Shown piece by piece: positions 34,073 through 43,217 of a stretch of DNA of 64,000 bases. The position numbers were made by a program, and so were the translations under genes. The notes beneath the pieces are model-generated. The model was not told where the DNA came from, ran no database searches, and saw only the letters and a list, made by a program, of their open reading frames with translations. The DNA comes from Chryseobacterium paludis (lineage in GTDB: Bacteria > Bacteroidota > Bacteroidia > Flavobacteriales > Weeksellaceae), in the NCBI RefSeq assembly GCF_025403485.1, contig NZ_CP099966.1, positions 2,604,001 to 2,668,000 of the forward strand, given 5' to 3'. Position 1 is the stretch's first letter, and every line of letters begins with the position of its first letter.

Positions 34073-36373
34073 TTGTCAAATCTTTACAAAAAAGACGCCC
34101 CGTTCCAGGTTATCATATCATTCAAAAAATATTTGGATGTTCTTGAACATATTAAATACAATGACCGACTGGAGTACCGGGTAAATTATGCAGAGTCTCT
34201 AATTGACAAAACAAAAAAATTCCAGGAGCTTAAAGATGGTTTCCAGGATGTTTCATTATTGGAAAAACATGAAGAACTTATCCGGCTTTTGCTGGCAGAT
34301 TTATTTCCAACGGGCTTAACAAATAATGAAATAAAAGCGGCAAGTATTCCACTTTCTAAAGTTACTTTTAATTATACAGAAAGGTTTAAAGACATTCTTA
34401 AAGATGCCGGAAAGGATTTTGAAATAGAGCTTAGAAATATTGGTGACGATGAATTTTATGTATTCTGTTGCTGTTTGATTGTACAGAGTTATTTTAAAAA
34501 AGATATTAGAAGTACGATGCCTTTGTATTATGATATTCCTAATAAACAGGGAATCATGAAGCATTACAAGATAACTGTTAATTCGGATTTTACCGATATT
34601 TATCCAACCCAAAAGGCTCAAATACCGACTGATGATATTTTGGACATGTTATTGGAAAATTTAGATGATTTCAGACTTTGGAAAAAATATTTTCCTCCAA
34701 AATCATGGATTCTGAAGGGATTCACCATTGTTTCATTGGTAGATTGTACAACGGAAGTTGCATTATCGGATCTCAAATCCAGCATGATACAAATAGATCC
34801 TGAAAACCTGGCACCTGATGAAAATTTAATTGAGATCTTTAAATCTTATTTTGATGTTGCCCAACTTAATTTTGGATTAATGCTTTTTAACAAAAAAGAT
34901 CAGAGATTGGATAAAATTCCTATCTATGAAAATCTTTTTACCAATCATATTCTCGATTTCTGGATTAATACTTTTGATGAAGAAACCCGGAAGAATACTT
35001 TTGAAAATTTAAATAATAATTCAAAAGCAATTGTGATTTCGAACGTTGATAAAATGGAGCAGGAAATAAAGAATCAACCTTCTTTCAGTATTCTAAAAGA
35101 AAATAACATCAACAGTTTCATGGTAATTCCAATTATGAAAGATAATGAATTACTGGCAATCATGGAATTTACCTCTCCAATTCCAAACAGTTTAAATGGA
35201 TTAAAGCTAAAAAAACTTGAGTTTTTTACTGAAATGATTCTTTTCTCTCTCAATAGATTTAGTTTCGAAAAGAATTATCAGATAGAAGCCATTATTCAGC
35301 GTGAATATACCTCTATTCATGACAGTGTGGTATGGAAGTTCAGAAATGAAGCCGAAAAGTATTTCAATGCTTCTCTGGCAAAAAAAATATATACTTTAAA
35401 ACAGATTTCATTTAAAAATCTCACCCCATTATTTGGTTTCTCGGATATCCGTTCTTCATCAGAAAAAAGGTTTAATCTGATGCTTGAAGATCTAAATAGA
35501 CAAATAGACTGCCTTCATGATATTTTCTCTGTGATCAATTCAGATTCCGAGAAATATTTATTGGCTTTGGAAATTTTTGAAAATGAACTCAATAATGAAA
35601 TAAAAGCGGATACGGAACAACGTTTTCAAAGACTATTACGTGATGAAATTCATCCTTATCTGCAAGGTAAACTGGAAGTAAGAACAACTAAGGAGATAAA
35701 AAAACAAATTTCAGACTATTTCGGACAGGTTTTTACCCAAACTGATCTGTTTTATAACAGCAGAAAAAGTCTGGACGACTCTATTACCTTAATCAACAGA
35801 AAACTCGCAGATATGCTTGATGAAAGTCAGGCTAAAGCGCAGTTGATCTTTCCTCATTATTATGAAAGATTTAAATCAGATGGTGTGGAGCATAATTTAT
35901 TTATTGGTCCTAATATCTCTCCGGACCTTCATTATACATCAAAAGTAGTTCACCAGCTTAGATATTGGCAATTGAAAACCATCTGCAGAATGGAACAGGA
36001 AATTCAAACCTTTAAAAAGGATCTTCCCATCCCACTGGATATTGCCTCATTAATTTTTGTCTATAATGAAAAAATAGATATCCGCTTCCGAATGGATGAA
36101 AAGCGTTTCGATGTGGATGGAGCTTATAATTCTTATTATGAGATCATCAAAAAAAGAATAGACAAAGCCCATATTAAAAACTCTACTGAAAGGATAACCT
36201 GCCCTGGAAAAATCACTATCGTTTATTTTGGAATGGAAAATCAAAAAGAATATCTTCAATATATCAATAAGCTACAGAAAAAAGAAATTCTTCAGGCTGA
36301 TATTGAGTTTTTAAAAGTTGAAGACCTTCAGGGAATTACAGGATTATTGGCTTTGAGGGTTTCTTTAGTTTAA
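34073..36373 (+). CDS. Large GAF-domain-like protein of unknown function
   Basis: The 766-residue cytosolic protein starts at a TTG (34073); no ATG is nearby. The N-terminal 230 residues include LIDKTKKFQELKDGFQDVSLLEKHEELIRLLLADLFPTGL, which fits no named domain. A GAF-like region covers about residues 240-400 (FGLMLFNKKDQRLDKIPIYENLF, then INSFMVIPIMKDNELLAIMEFTS). The rest is a long helical C-terminal part. I see no kinase, cyclase or DNA-binding output domain. Such proteins are frequent in Chryseobacterium and lack a known role. It follows the nuo terminator, so it is probably its own unit. Confidence 0.7.
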   Translation: MSNLYKKDAPFQVIISFKKYLDVLEHIKYNDRLEYRVNYAESLIDKTKKFQELKDGFQDVSLLEKHEELIRLLLADLFPTGLTNNEIKAASIPLSKVTFNYTERFKDILKDAGKDFEIELRNIGDDEFYVFCCCLIVQSYFKKDIRSTMPLYYDIPNKQGIMKHYKITVNSDFTDIYPTQKAQIPTDDILDMLLENLDDFRLWKKYFPPKSWILKGFTIVSLVDCTTEVALSDLKSSMIQIDPENLAPDENLIEIFKSYFDVAQLNFGLMLFNKKDQRLDKIPIYENLFTNHILDFWINTFDEETRKNTFENLNNNSKAIVISNVDKMEQEIKNQPSFSILKENNINSFMVIPIMKDNELLAIMEFTSPIPNSLNGLKLKKLEFFTEMILFSLNRFSFEKNYQIEAIIQREYTSIHDSVVWKFRNEAEKYFNASLAKKIYTLKQISFKNLTPLFGFSDIRSSSEKRFNLMLEDLNRQIDCLHDIFSVINSDSEKYLLALEIFENELNNEIKADTEQRFQRLLRDEIHPYLQGKLEVRTTKEIKKQISDYFGQVFTQTDLFYNSRKSLDDSITLINRKLADMLDESQAKAQLIFPHYYERFKSDGVEHNLFIGPNISPDLHYTSKVVHQLRYWQLKTICRMEQEIQTFKKDLPIPLDIASLIFVYNEKIDIRFRMDEKRFDVDGAYNSYYEIIKKRIDKAHIKNSTERITCPGKITIVYFGMENQKEYLQYINKLQKKEILQADIEFLKVEDLQGITGLLALRVSLV

Positions 36374-36377
36374 AAAC

Positions 36378-37301
36378 CTAGTCTATAAAATAAGTATCTG
36401 GCTTTTTCAATTCACCTTGAGGAATTTCAGCTTGTTCAAAAATAGAAAACTCAATCGTTCTGCAGATACTGTTCAGGGCAAGATCATTTTCTTCCTCTCC
36501 AAAAGGCTCACCTATTTCCTGAATAATAGCATCTAATGCAATAAAAGTATAACTGATTAAAAGAACAATGAGCGGCATCATCCAGCCCAGGCTGTCAACC
36601 AATCCAAATGGTAGCCAAAAACAATACAGATAAACGGTCCGATGTAATAAAACACTATAGGCAAAGGGTAAAGGGGTGTTATAGATTCGCTCACAACCTC
36701 CGGAAATATTAGAAAACTGATTCAGCTGTTGATCCATAGAGGTCATGACTATGGTATCAATATTTCCTTTTTTATTCTGTTCTTTCAGCCAATCTGCAAT
36801 GAAACCCAGAATAATGCTGGGAATAAATTTCTTACCATTTAATTTTTGTTCATATTCAGGAGAAAGCAAACGGGAAAGATGCTCTGTTCCTGATTTATCC
36901 CTTAACTGATAATTTAAAGACCAGCAAAATGCCGAAATCATTTTTACAATTTCTTTTTTTTTATCCGAAGCATCCGGAGCAGAATCGTCTACCAATGATA
37001 AGACCTGTCTGGTTAATGATCTGGTTTCAATGACCAGCAATCCCCATAGTTTCCTACCTTCCCAAAAACGATCATAACTTGCTGAATTACAAAATCCCAT
37101 GAAAATGGCCAAAGCCAAACCTATTAATGTAAAAATAGTAGGATTGAGATGTACCTTATAATCATATATTTTACCCTTAAAAAGGTAGACTCCAATTGAA
37201 AACAAAGTAATAGCTACCAGCTGAACAATGATCTTCTTCAACACTGAACCCCGCCATATAAATAACATCTTCAGCCAATTTGTACGCTGTCTTACAATCA
37301 T
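36378..37301 (-). CDS. Bestrophin family channel
   Basis: The 307-residue membrane protein starts with MIVRQRTNWLKMLFIWRGSVLKKI. It has SYDRFWEGRKLWGLLVIETRSLTRQ and the later IQEIGEPFGEEENDLAL region, both diagnostic of bestrophins (UPF0187). Hydrophobic helices lie at about 25-45, 57-75, 205-225 and 233-255. By family it is an anion or cation channel of the cytoplasmic membrane. It lies 19 bp downstream of the HD/PycTM-type gene on the same strand, so the two may be co-transcribed. Confidence 0.92.
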   Translation of the reverse strand: MIVRQRTNWLKMLFIWRGSVLKKIIVQLVAITLFSIGVYLFKGKIYDYKVHLNPTIFTLIGLALAIFMGFCNSASYDRFWEGRKLWGLLVIETRSLTRQVLSLVDDSAPDASDKKKEIVKMISAFCWSLNYQLRDKSGTEHLSRLLSPEYEQKLNGKKFIPSIILGFIADWLKEQNKKGNIDTIVMTSMDQQLNQFSNISGGCERIYNTPLPFAYSVLLHRTVYLYCFWLPFGLVDSLGWMMPLIVLLISYTFIALDAIIQEIGEPFGEEENDLALNSICRTIEFSIFEQAEIPQGELKKPDTYFID

Positions 37302-37320
37302 ATTCAGCTAGATTTAATAA

Positions 37321-38505
37321 TTAGAGCGTAAGAAATGCAAATGCAAAAGAAAGTACAGAAATAATGATTCCTGCCATAAAGATCTGGTATGTAATTGATA
37401 ATAGTTTGTATTTTCTATCCAATACTTTTCCAAGATAATATAGATCTTTTACCATAGAATCATAGATGTAGTCCCTATCTTTAATAAGATCCCGCATTGC
37501 ATTATGATAATCATCAAATATCATCTGATGGAAGTTACCAAAGAATAAAAGATTTACCTTCCTGTTTTCAACATCCTGATTCGTAAATTTAGTTTTTGTA
37601 ACATTGGGTTTTGTAGATAAGATGGCAAAAATAATTGTCATAACACTTGATATCAGCAAAACAAAACTTGGAATGATAAGGTGAGCATTTTTGGGAGTAT
37701 CCAATTTGGGAACCAATACCGAAAGGCAGACAGAAATGATAATTGCATTTACGGAAAGTAAGATATTCGCTTTACTGTCAGCAATATCACTTAGTCTGGT
37801 ATGGTTATTCAATGTTACTCTGAATAATGTATCTACACTTCTATCTGATTTTGGTTCTTTCTTACTATCAGAATTCTCTTTTTTATCATCTTTTTTATCA
37901 TCCTTTTTTTCTTCCTCTTTTTCCAACTTCTTTTCTATTTTCTTGATGTTCTTCTTTTTTAAAGGATCCCAGTTTTCTTTTGCATAATCTGTATAGTAAT
38001 GATGTTTATTTTTCAACATATCCAAATTTCCTGCATTCCATTCGTCATTGGAAAAGCATCTTACATTAGTAAGTTCCCACTCTTTCCTTAAAGCATCAGA
38101 AATATCATTGTAATCATGACTGGCAAAATGGCTGCAATCTGCATCTTTAGCTATCTTTTCCAATAGATTCTGAGGCTCATAATTAATCTTTGTCGCTAAA
38201 ATCAATTTAGAAATATCCTCAATATAATTTTCCGGATAATTTTCATTTGCAAGAAAATTTTTCATAATCTCAACACCCTTCTCCTCATGATTTTGAGCAC
38301 AATCTATATAGCCCGTATCGTGAAACCAAAGCGCCAATATCACTTTCTCCTGGTCTTCTTTAGAGACTGGAGTATTCTTCATTATTTCTTCGGCTTTATT
38401 GACTGTATACGTGGTATGTATAAAATTATGATAGAAATATACCGAAGATAACTTATCTTTGAATAAGCTTTCAACATAATTTTTAACTTTTTGTAAAATA
38501 TCCAT
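37321..38505 (-). CDS. HD phosphohydrolase fused to a Pycsar-effector-like (PycTM/DUF5706) membrane domain
   Basis: The 394-residue protein has an N-terminal HD domain with metal-ligand candidates His26/His30, His62-Asp63 (LWFHDTGY) and Asp121/Asp123 (KDADCSHF). A charged Lys/Glu/Asp-rich linker runs at about 181-222. The C-terminal domain (about 223-394) begins VDTLFRVTLNNHTRLSDIADSKANILLSVNAI. Helices at about 245-267, 275-299 and 368-392 match the membrane domain of Pycsar effectors (DUF5706/PycTM). In Pycsar systems that domain responds to cCMP or cUMP and damages the membrane; no nucleotidyl cyclase is adjacent here. Possible housekeeping use of this domain is an alternative. Confidence 0.8.
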   Translation of the reverse strand: MDILQKVKNYVESLFKDKLSSVYFYHNFIHTTYTVNKAEEIMKNTPVSKEDQEKVILALWFHDTGYIDCAQNHEEKGVEIMKNFLANENYPENYIEDISKLILATKINYEPQNLLEKIAKDADCSHFASHDYNDISDALRKEWELTNVRCFSNDEWNAGNLDMLKNKHHYYTDYAKENWDPLKKKNIKKIEKKLEKEEEKKDDKKDDKKENSDSKKEPKSDRSVDTLFRVTLNNHTRLSDIADSKANILLSVNAIIISVCLSVLVPKLDTPKNAHLIIPSFVLLISSVMTIIFAILSTKPNVTKTKFTNQDVENRKVNLLFFGNFHQMIFDDYHNAMRDLIKDRDYIYDSMVKDLYYLGKVLDRKYKLLSITYQIFMAGIIISVLSFAFAFLTL

Positions 38506-38531
38506 TCCTGAATTTTAGTTAATGTAAATTT

Positions 38532-41500
38532 ATGAATTTATCCTTTAAAACCCATCTAAAAAAAATATCTGTTCCATTTAGATTCTTGTTGGTATCAGGA
38601 CTCTTATATTCTTGTGCTACCTATAACGTAAAAAAGGGTAAAAACTTACAAGAAGTTAAAAATTCTGACGCAAAATCTGAAAATGACTTTAAAATTTTCC
38701 TAGTCGGTGATGCCGGTAATGCAGATGAAGTCCAGGCGAAAAATACATTGAGTCTCCTTAAAAGTAAATTGGATTCTGCAGACAAGAATTCCATGCTTAT
38801 TTTTCTGGGTGACAATATCTACCCGTCAGGAATGCCTAAAGAGGGAGACAAAGACTATCCTTTGGCAAAAGAAAAGATGGAAAACCAACTTGCTATCACA
38901 AAAAATTTCAAAGGCAAGACATTGGTTATTCCTGGAAACCATGACTGGTATCATGGATTGGATGGTCTAAATGCCCAGGAAGAATTCGTTAAAAATTATT
39001 TAAACGACAAAAAATCCTATCTACCCAAAAATTCATGCCCAATTGATGATATCAACATCACTGATGATATCAAATTAATTGTCATTGATAGTGAATGGGT
39101 TTTGCTTAATTGGGATCAATATCCCGGCATTAATAAAAACTGTACGATCAAAACCCGTGATGATCTATTCTATGAATTTCAGGATCTGATCACGAAGAAC
39201 CAGGGTAAAAGAATTATTGTTGCTCTGCACCATCCTGTCATCAGCAGTGGAACACATGCAGGCTATAATTCCGCAAGATCTCATCTTTTTCCTTTTAAAG
39301 GTAATATTCCAGCTCCTGGGATAGCAACCCTTATTAATATCTTAAGGAATACCTCAGGCGCCAGCATGGAGGACATTAATAATCAGCATTATGCTGATTT
39401 AGCCAATAGACTTAAAAGTATTGTTCAGGACAAAGAGAACGTAATTTTTGTTTCGGGACACGATCATAACCTTCAATACCACTCTGAAAGAAATATCAGA
39501 CAAATTATAAGTGGTGCTGGCTCTAAAGTAGATCCTGCAACAATAGCAGAAAAAACCGATTTTTCATATGGTGGGAATGGTTTTGCTGTTTTAAATATCA
39601 GAAAAGATCAGAGTTCTGATGTAGAATATTTTTCGACTACAAATAATCAGCTAAAAACACTATCACATATTAATGTAATTTCCAAACCGGAACCTTTCAT
39701 TAATAATTATCCAAATTCTTTTCCTAGTACAATATCCTCAACTGTTTATCCTAAAAAATTAACGGAGAAAGGAAAGTTTTACAGATGGCTTTGGGGAGAT
39801 CATTACAGAAAATATTATGGAATCCCTATTGAAGCAAAAACAGCTAATATTTCGACGTTAGACGGTGGCTATATCCCTTTTAGAGAAGGTGGCGGAAATC
39901 AATCCAACAGCTTAAGACTTAGAGCAAAGGACGGGCAGGAATTTGTAATGCGTGGTGTAAAGAAAAGTGCAGTACGTTTTCTGAATAATATGGCTTTTAA
40001 GAAAAGTACCTTTGGTGATGAGCTCAATAATACATTCCCAGATAAGTTCTTACTTGATTTCTATACTACCAATCATCCGTTTACTCCATTTGCAGTTGGA
40101 AATATGGCTGATAAACTGAATATCTTCCATAGCAATCCAAGATTATTCTACATTCCGAAGCAACAGGCTCTGGGAGATTATAATGAACATTACGGTGACG
40201 AAATGTATATGATAGAGGAACGTTATTCTTCAGATCCTAAAACACTTCAAGCCTTTGATAATGCAACAGATATTGTTTCTACAGATGACGTTATAAAGAA
40301 CTTTGGCAAAAATTACAAATATTCCGTCGACAAAGAATCCTATATCAGAGCAAGAATTTTTGATATGCTGCTAGGTGACTGGGACAGACATTCTGATCAA
40401 TGGAAATGGGCGGAATATAAGGATGGCGACAAAGTAATCTACAAGCCTATTCCGAGGGATAGAGATCAGGCTTTCAGTAAATATGATGGAGCCGCATTTA
40501 AATTAATTATGAACGTTCCAGCAATCCGTCACATGAAAACCTTTAAAGAAGATATTCAGAATGTAAAATGGCTGGCTATGGAACCTTACCCGTTAGATCT
40601 GGTATTCTTAAAAGGATCTACACAGGAAGAATGGGTGACGCAGGCAAAGTATATCCAGGAACATTTGACAGATACAGATATCAATGAGGCTTTTAATAAT
40701 TTACCTAAGGAGGTAAAAGATGAAACAATTAGTGATATTCAGAGAAAGCTTAAATCCAGAAAGGAAAAATTACAGGATTATGCAAGTCAATATTATGATG
40801 TACTGCAGAAAAAAGTTCCGTTAGCAGGAACAGTAAATCAAGATAAATTTGTTATTACTAAAACTGGAAATTCAGTTGAAGTTAAACAATACAAACTGGA
40901 TAAGAAAGGAGAAAATCCTGAGTTGGTATTTGAAAAAACATATTACGACAACAAAACAAAAGAGCTCTGGATCTACGGGCTTGAAGACGATGACATTTAT
41001 GAGGTATCGGGAGAAGGAAAGCCAAAAATGACAATCCGACTGATTGGCGGTTATAATAATGATGTATACAATGTAAGCAACGGAAGTAAGGTAAAGATCT
41101 ATGATTTTAAATCTCAGAAGAATACCTACAATGCGGATACTGCTACCAAGAATATTTCCGATGATTATGATATTAATACCTACAATTATAAACATCCGAA
41201 ATACAATTTCTTTGCCGGATATCCTAATGCCGATTATAATCCTGATGACGGGGTTATCATAGGAGTTTTAGCGAACTATACAGTCAATAACTTTATCCGT
41301 GCCCCATACACCCAGAAACATAGTTTAAAGGCTAATTTTTACACAAATACGGCTGGTTTTAACCTTGTCTATAAAGGAATTTTTAAAAAAGCGATTTCAG
41401 GATGGGATTTTAATATTGATGCGGCATATACAACACCGCGTTTCTCAGAAAACTTCTTCGGATTATCTAATGAAAGTGAATATGATAAAGATAATACTGA

Positions 41501-42248
41501 AACAAAATATAACAGAGCTAGAATCTCAAAATTCAATTTTGCACCTTCAATTTCAAAAAAGAGCTGGCTCAATCTTGAACATAAATTCCAGCTTACATTC
41601 GAAGATAATAAAGTTCAAAGAAATGGAGACCGTTTTGTAGACCAATCGCCGGATGTAAATCCTGCAGTTTTCAAAAGTCAGCAGTTTGCTGGTGCTAACT
41701 ATACCTTTAGTTTCAAAAATTTTGACAATAATGCCTTTCCTACTTTAGGATTGGAATTAATTGCAAATGCGAATTGGAAAACAAATATTTCTGATTTTGA
41801 TAGAAATTTTCTAACCTTAAACGGATCTTTAAATGTCCATCACCGAATTGATAAGAGAGGAAACTTTGTTTTTGCAAACTCCAGTAATGTGATGTGGATC
41901 AACAATAACAACTTTGAATTCTATCAGGCTGCCAGTATTGGTGGAAATAATGGACTGCGGGCTTTCAGGAACACAAGATTCTCAGGAAAGTCTTACTTTG
42001 CAAATAACTCTGAGATACGTTGGGATTTTGGAAGGGTAAAAAATAATATCATTCCTACTAACATGGGTATTTTAATTGGTTATGATGTAGGACGAGTTTG
42101 GAATGATAACGAAAACTCTGACAAATGGCATCAGGCTGCAGGTGTAGGTTTCTGGCTAAGCGTTGTTGAAATGTTCTCAGCAAGATTAAATTACTTCTAT
42201 GGTTCTGATGGCGGAAGAATTTCTGCAGGAATCGGAATGAACTTTTAA
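38532..42248 (+). CDS. Metallophosphoesterase lipoprotein fused to an outer membrane barrel
   Basis: This 1238-residue protein has a lipoprotein-type signal (VSGLLYSC, Cys about residue 28). The N-terminal calcineurin-like phosphoesterase domain carries GDAGN (59-63), GDNIYP (93-98), GNHDW (135-139), LHHPV and GHDHN (309-313), the complete metal set. The middle part (about 400-760) includes the RARIFDMLLGDWDRHSDQWKW segment, a pattern of phosphotransferase-like proteins. A C-terminal region of about 870-1238 has alternating beta-strands and ends in Phe, typical of an outer membrane barrel. It is likely at the cell envelope, with an unknown phospho-substrate. It starts 26 bp from the divergent HD/PycTM gene. 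Confidence 0.85.
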   Translation: MNLSFKTHLKKISVPFRFLLVSGLLYSCATYNVKKGKNLQEVKNSDAKSENDFKIFLVGDAGNADEVQAKNTLSLLKSKLDSADKNSMLIFLGDNIYPSGMPKEGDKDYPLAKEKMENQLAITKNFKGKTLVIPGNHDWYHGLDGLNAQEEFVKNYLNDKKSYLPKNSCPIDDINITDDIKLIVIDSEWVLLNWDQYPGINKNCTIKTRDDLFYEFQDLITKNQGKRIIVALHHPVISSGTHAGYNSARSHLFPFKGNIPAPGIATLINILRNTSGASMEDINNQHYADLANRLKSIVQDKENVIFVSGHDHNLQYHSERNIRQIISGAGSKVDPATIAEKTDFSYGGNGFAVLNIRKDQSSDVEYFSTTNNQLKTLSHINVISKPEPFINNYPNSFPSTISSTVYPKKLTEKGKFYRWLWGDHYRKYYGIPIEAKTANISTLDGGYIPFREGGGNQSNSLRLRAKDGQEFVMRGVKKSAVRFLNNMAFKKSTFGDELNNTFPDKFLLDFYTTNHPFTPFAVGNMADKLNIFHSNPRLFYIPKQQALGDYNEHYGDEMYMIEERYSSDPKTLQAFDNATDIVSTDDVIKNFGKNYKYSVDKESYIRARIFDMLLGDWDRHSDQWKWAEYKDGDKVIYKPIPRDRDQAFSKYDGAAFKLIMNVPAIRHMKTFKEDIQNVKWLAMEPYPLDLVFLKGSTQEEWVTQAKYIQEHLTDTDINEAFNNLPKEVKDETISDIQRKLKSRKEKLQDYASQYYDVLQKKVPLAGTVNQDKFVITKTGNSVEVKQYKLDKKGENPELVFEKTYYDNKTKELWIYGLEDDDIYEVSGEGKPKMTIRLIGGYNNDVYNVSNGSKVKIYDFKSQKNTYNADTATKNISDDYDINTYNYKHPKYNFFAGYPNADYNPDDGVIIGVLANYTVNNFIRAPYTQKHSLKANFYTNTAGFNLVYKGIFKKAISGWDFNIDAAYTTPRFSENFFGLSNESEYDKDNTETKYNRARISKFNFAPSISKKSWLNLEHKFQLTFEDNKVQRNGDRFVDQSPDVNPAVFKSQQFAGANYTFSFKNFDNNAFPTLGLELIANANWKTNISDFDRNFLTLNGSLNVHHRIDKRGNFVFANSSNVMWINNNNFEFYQAASIGGNNGLRAFRNTRFSGKSYFANNSEIRWDFGRVKNNIIPTNMGILIGYDVGRVWNDNENSDKWHQAAGVGFWLSVVEMFSARLNYFYGSDGGRISAGIGMNF

Positions 42249-42272
42249 GAAAAATTTTTGCTTTAAATAAAT

Positions 42273-42305
42273 AATCCTCAGAAAATTTCTGAGGATTTCA
42301 TTTTA
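42273..42305. terminator. Convergent terminator between barrel protein and lipoprotein gene
   Basis: AATCCTCAGAAA (42273-42284) and TTTCTGAGGATT (42286-42297) form a nearly perfect dyad, followed by T-rich sequence. It probably serves the plus-strand gene and possibly the convergent minus-strand gene. Confidence 0.7.
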
Positions 42306-42335
42306 TAAAGAATTGTAATCATGTTTTTTCCTGAC

Positions 42336-43217
42336 TTAAAAAGAAAATTTATATACATTTCCACCAATCGTTTTATCCTTTTCATCAGCAATTAATAAAG
42401 TTTTATCATCAAGAAAAACAACGGCTTCTTTTTGTGAATTGTGATTCAATGGTATCTTCTGAATTTTCGTTGTACTAAAATCATTTTGAGTAAATCCAGT
42501 CAGTACATGAATATTTTTATGGCTCAGTAGTACAATCTGATCTTGCTTACTGTTAATGGATGCAGAAGTAATTGCAGCATCGGTATATTTTCCATTCAGC
42601 TTTAACCGCCCTATCAGTTTCGCTTCAAAGTCCCCTTCCTGATTAGGAATCTGAAAAACGAGAAAAGTGCCATCAAAACCTTTACTTCTATTCTTAGTAA
42701 AGAGATAAAAGTTTCCATTCATTTCTACAAAAGCTTCACAATCATACAGCCAGTTTGATTTCTTTGGTGGAAACTCTGTCTGTCCTTCATAATGGAAACG
42801 GGTAGTCTGGATTACTTTCGTTGTTTTTTGAGAAGCATCTTTTAAATCAATTTTCAGAATACCAAGATTTTGTCTACTATTATCATTGTTCCCAAAATCA
42901 CCAATATAGATATTTCCTTTGTTGTCCTTAGTAATTTCTTCCCAGTCATTATTTTCAGCATTTTCAACAAGAACATCAGTAACCATTTTTCCCTGTCTGT
43001 CTAAACCATAAACGACATTCTTATTTCCCTGGTCTTCTATTGCCCAAATGGTCTTTTGATCCTGAGATAAGGTAATTCCTGAAACCTCCTTTAGCTTTTT
43101 AGGTAATGAAAACTCTACCTTTAAAGTATCTTCTTTAGCCAGTTCAGTTGGAGTTTTAGGATTACATCCCACTAATAATAGGGCTGTTACTGCACAAAAA
43201 ATATACATTCTCATCAA
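42336..43217 (-). CDS. Lipoprotein with beta-propeller (SdiA-regulated-like) region
   Basis: The 293-residue protein has a lipobox (MYIFCAVTALLLVGC). The rest shows repeated strand motifs such as EVSGITLSQDQKTIWAIEDQGNKNVVYGLDRQGKMV, WEEITKDNKGNIYIGDFGNND and DCEAFVEMNGNFYLFTKN. These resemble SdiA-regulated or phytase-like propellers. It is exported and anchored. It overlaps mazG by 4 bp, so it is co-transcribed with it. Function is unknown. Confidence 0.75.
   Translation of the reverse strand: MMRMYIFCAVTALLLVGCNPKTPTELAKEDTLKVEFSLPKKLKEVSGITLSQDQKTIWAIEDQGNKNVVYGLDRQGKMVTDVLVENAENNDWEEITKDNKGNIYIGDFGNNDNSRQNLGILKIDLKDASQKTTKVIQTTRFHYEGQTEFPPKKSNWLYDCEAFVEMNGNFYLFTKNRSKGFDGTFLVFQIPNQEGDFEAKLIGRLKLNGKYTDAAITSASINSKQDQIVLLSHKNIHVLTGFTQNDFSTTKIQKIPLNHNSQKEAVVFLDDKTLLIADEKDKTIGGNVYKFSF

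Noticed and set aside
37691..37987. 98-residue plus-strand frame rich in Ser and Phe
   Set aside because: It is antisense to the Lys/Glu/Asp-rich linker of the HD/PycTM protein, whose composition fully explains it.
36378..38505. Complete Pycsar defence system
   Set aside because: No nucleotidyl cyclase gene is within this window; only an effector-like domain is present, so calling a full system is unsupported.
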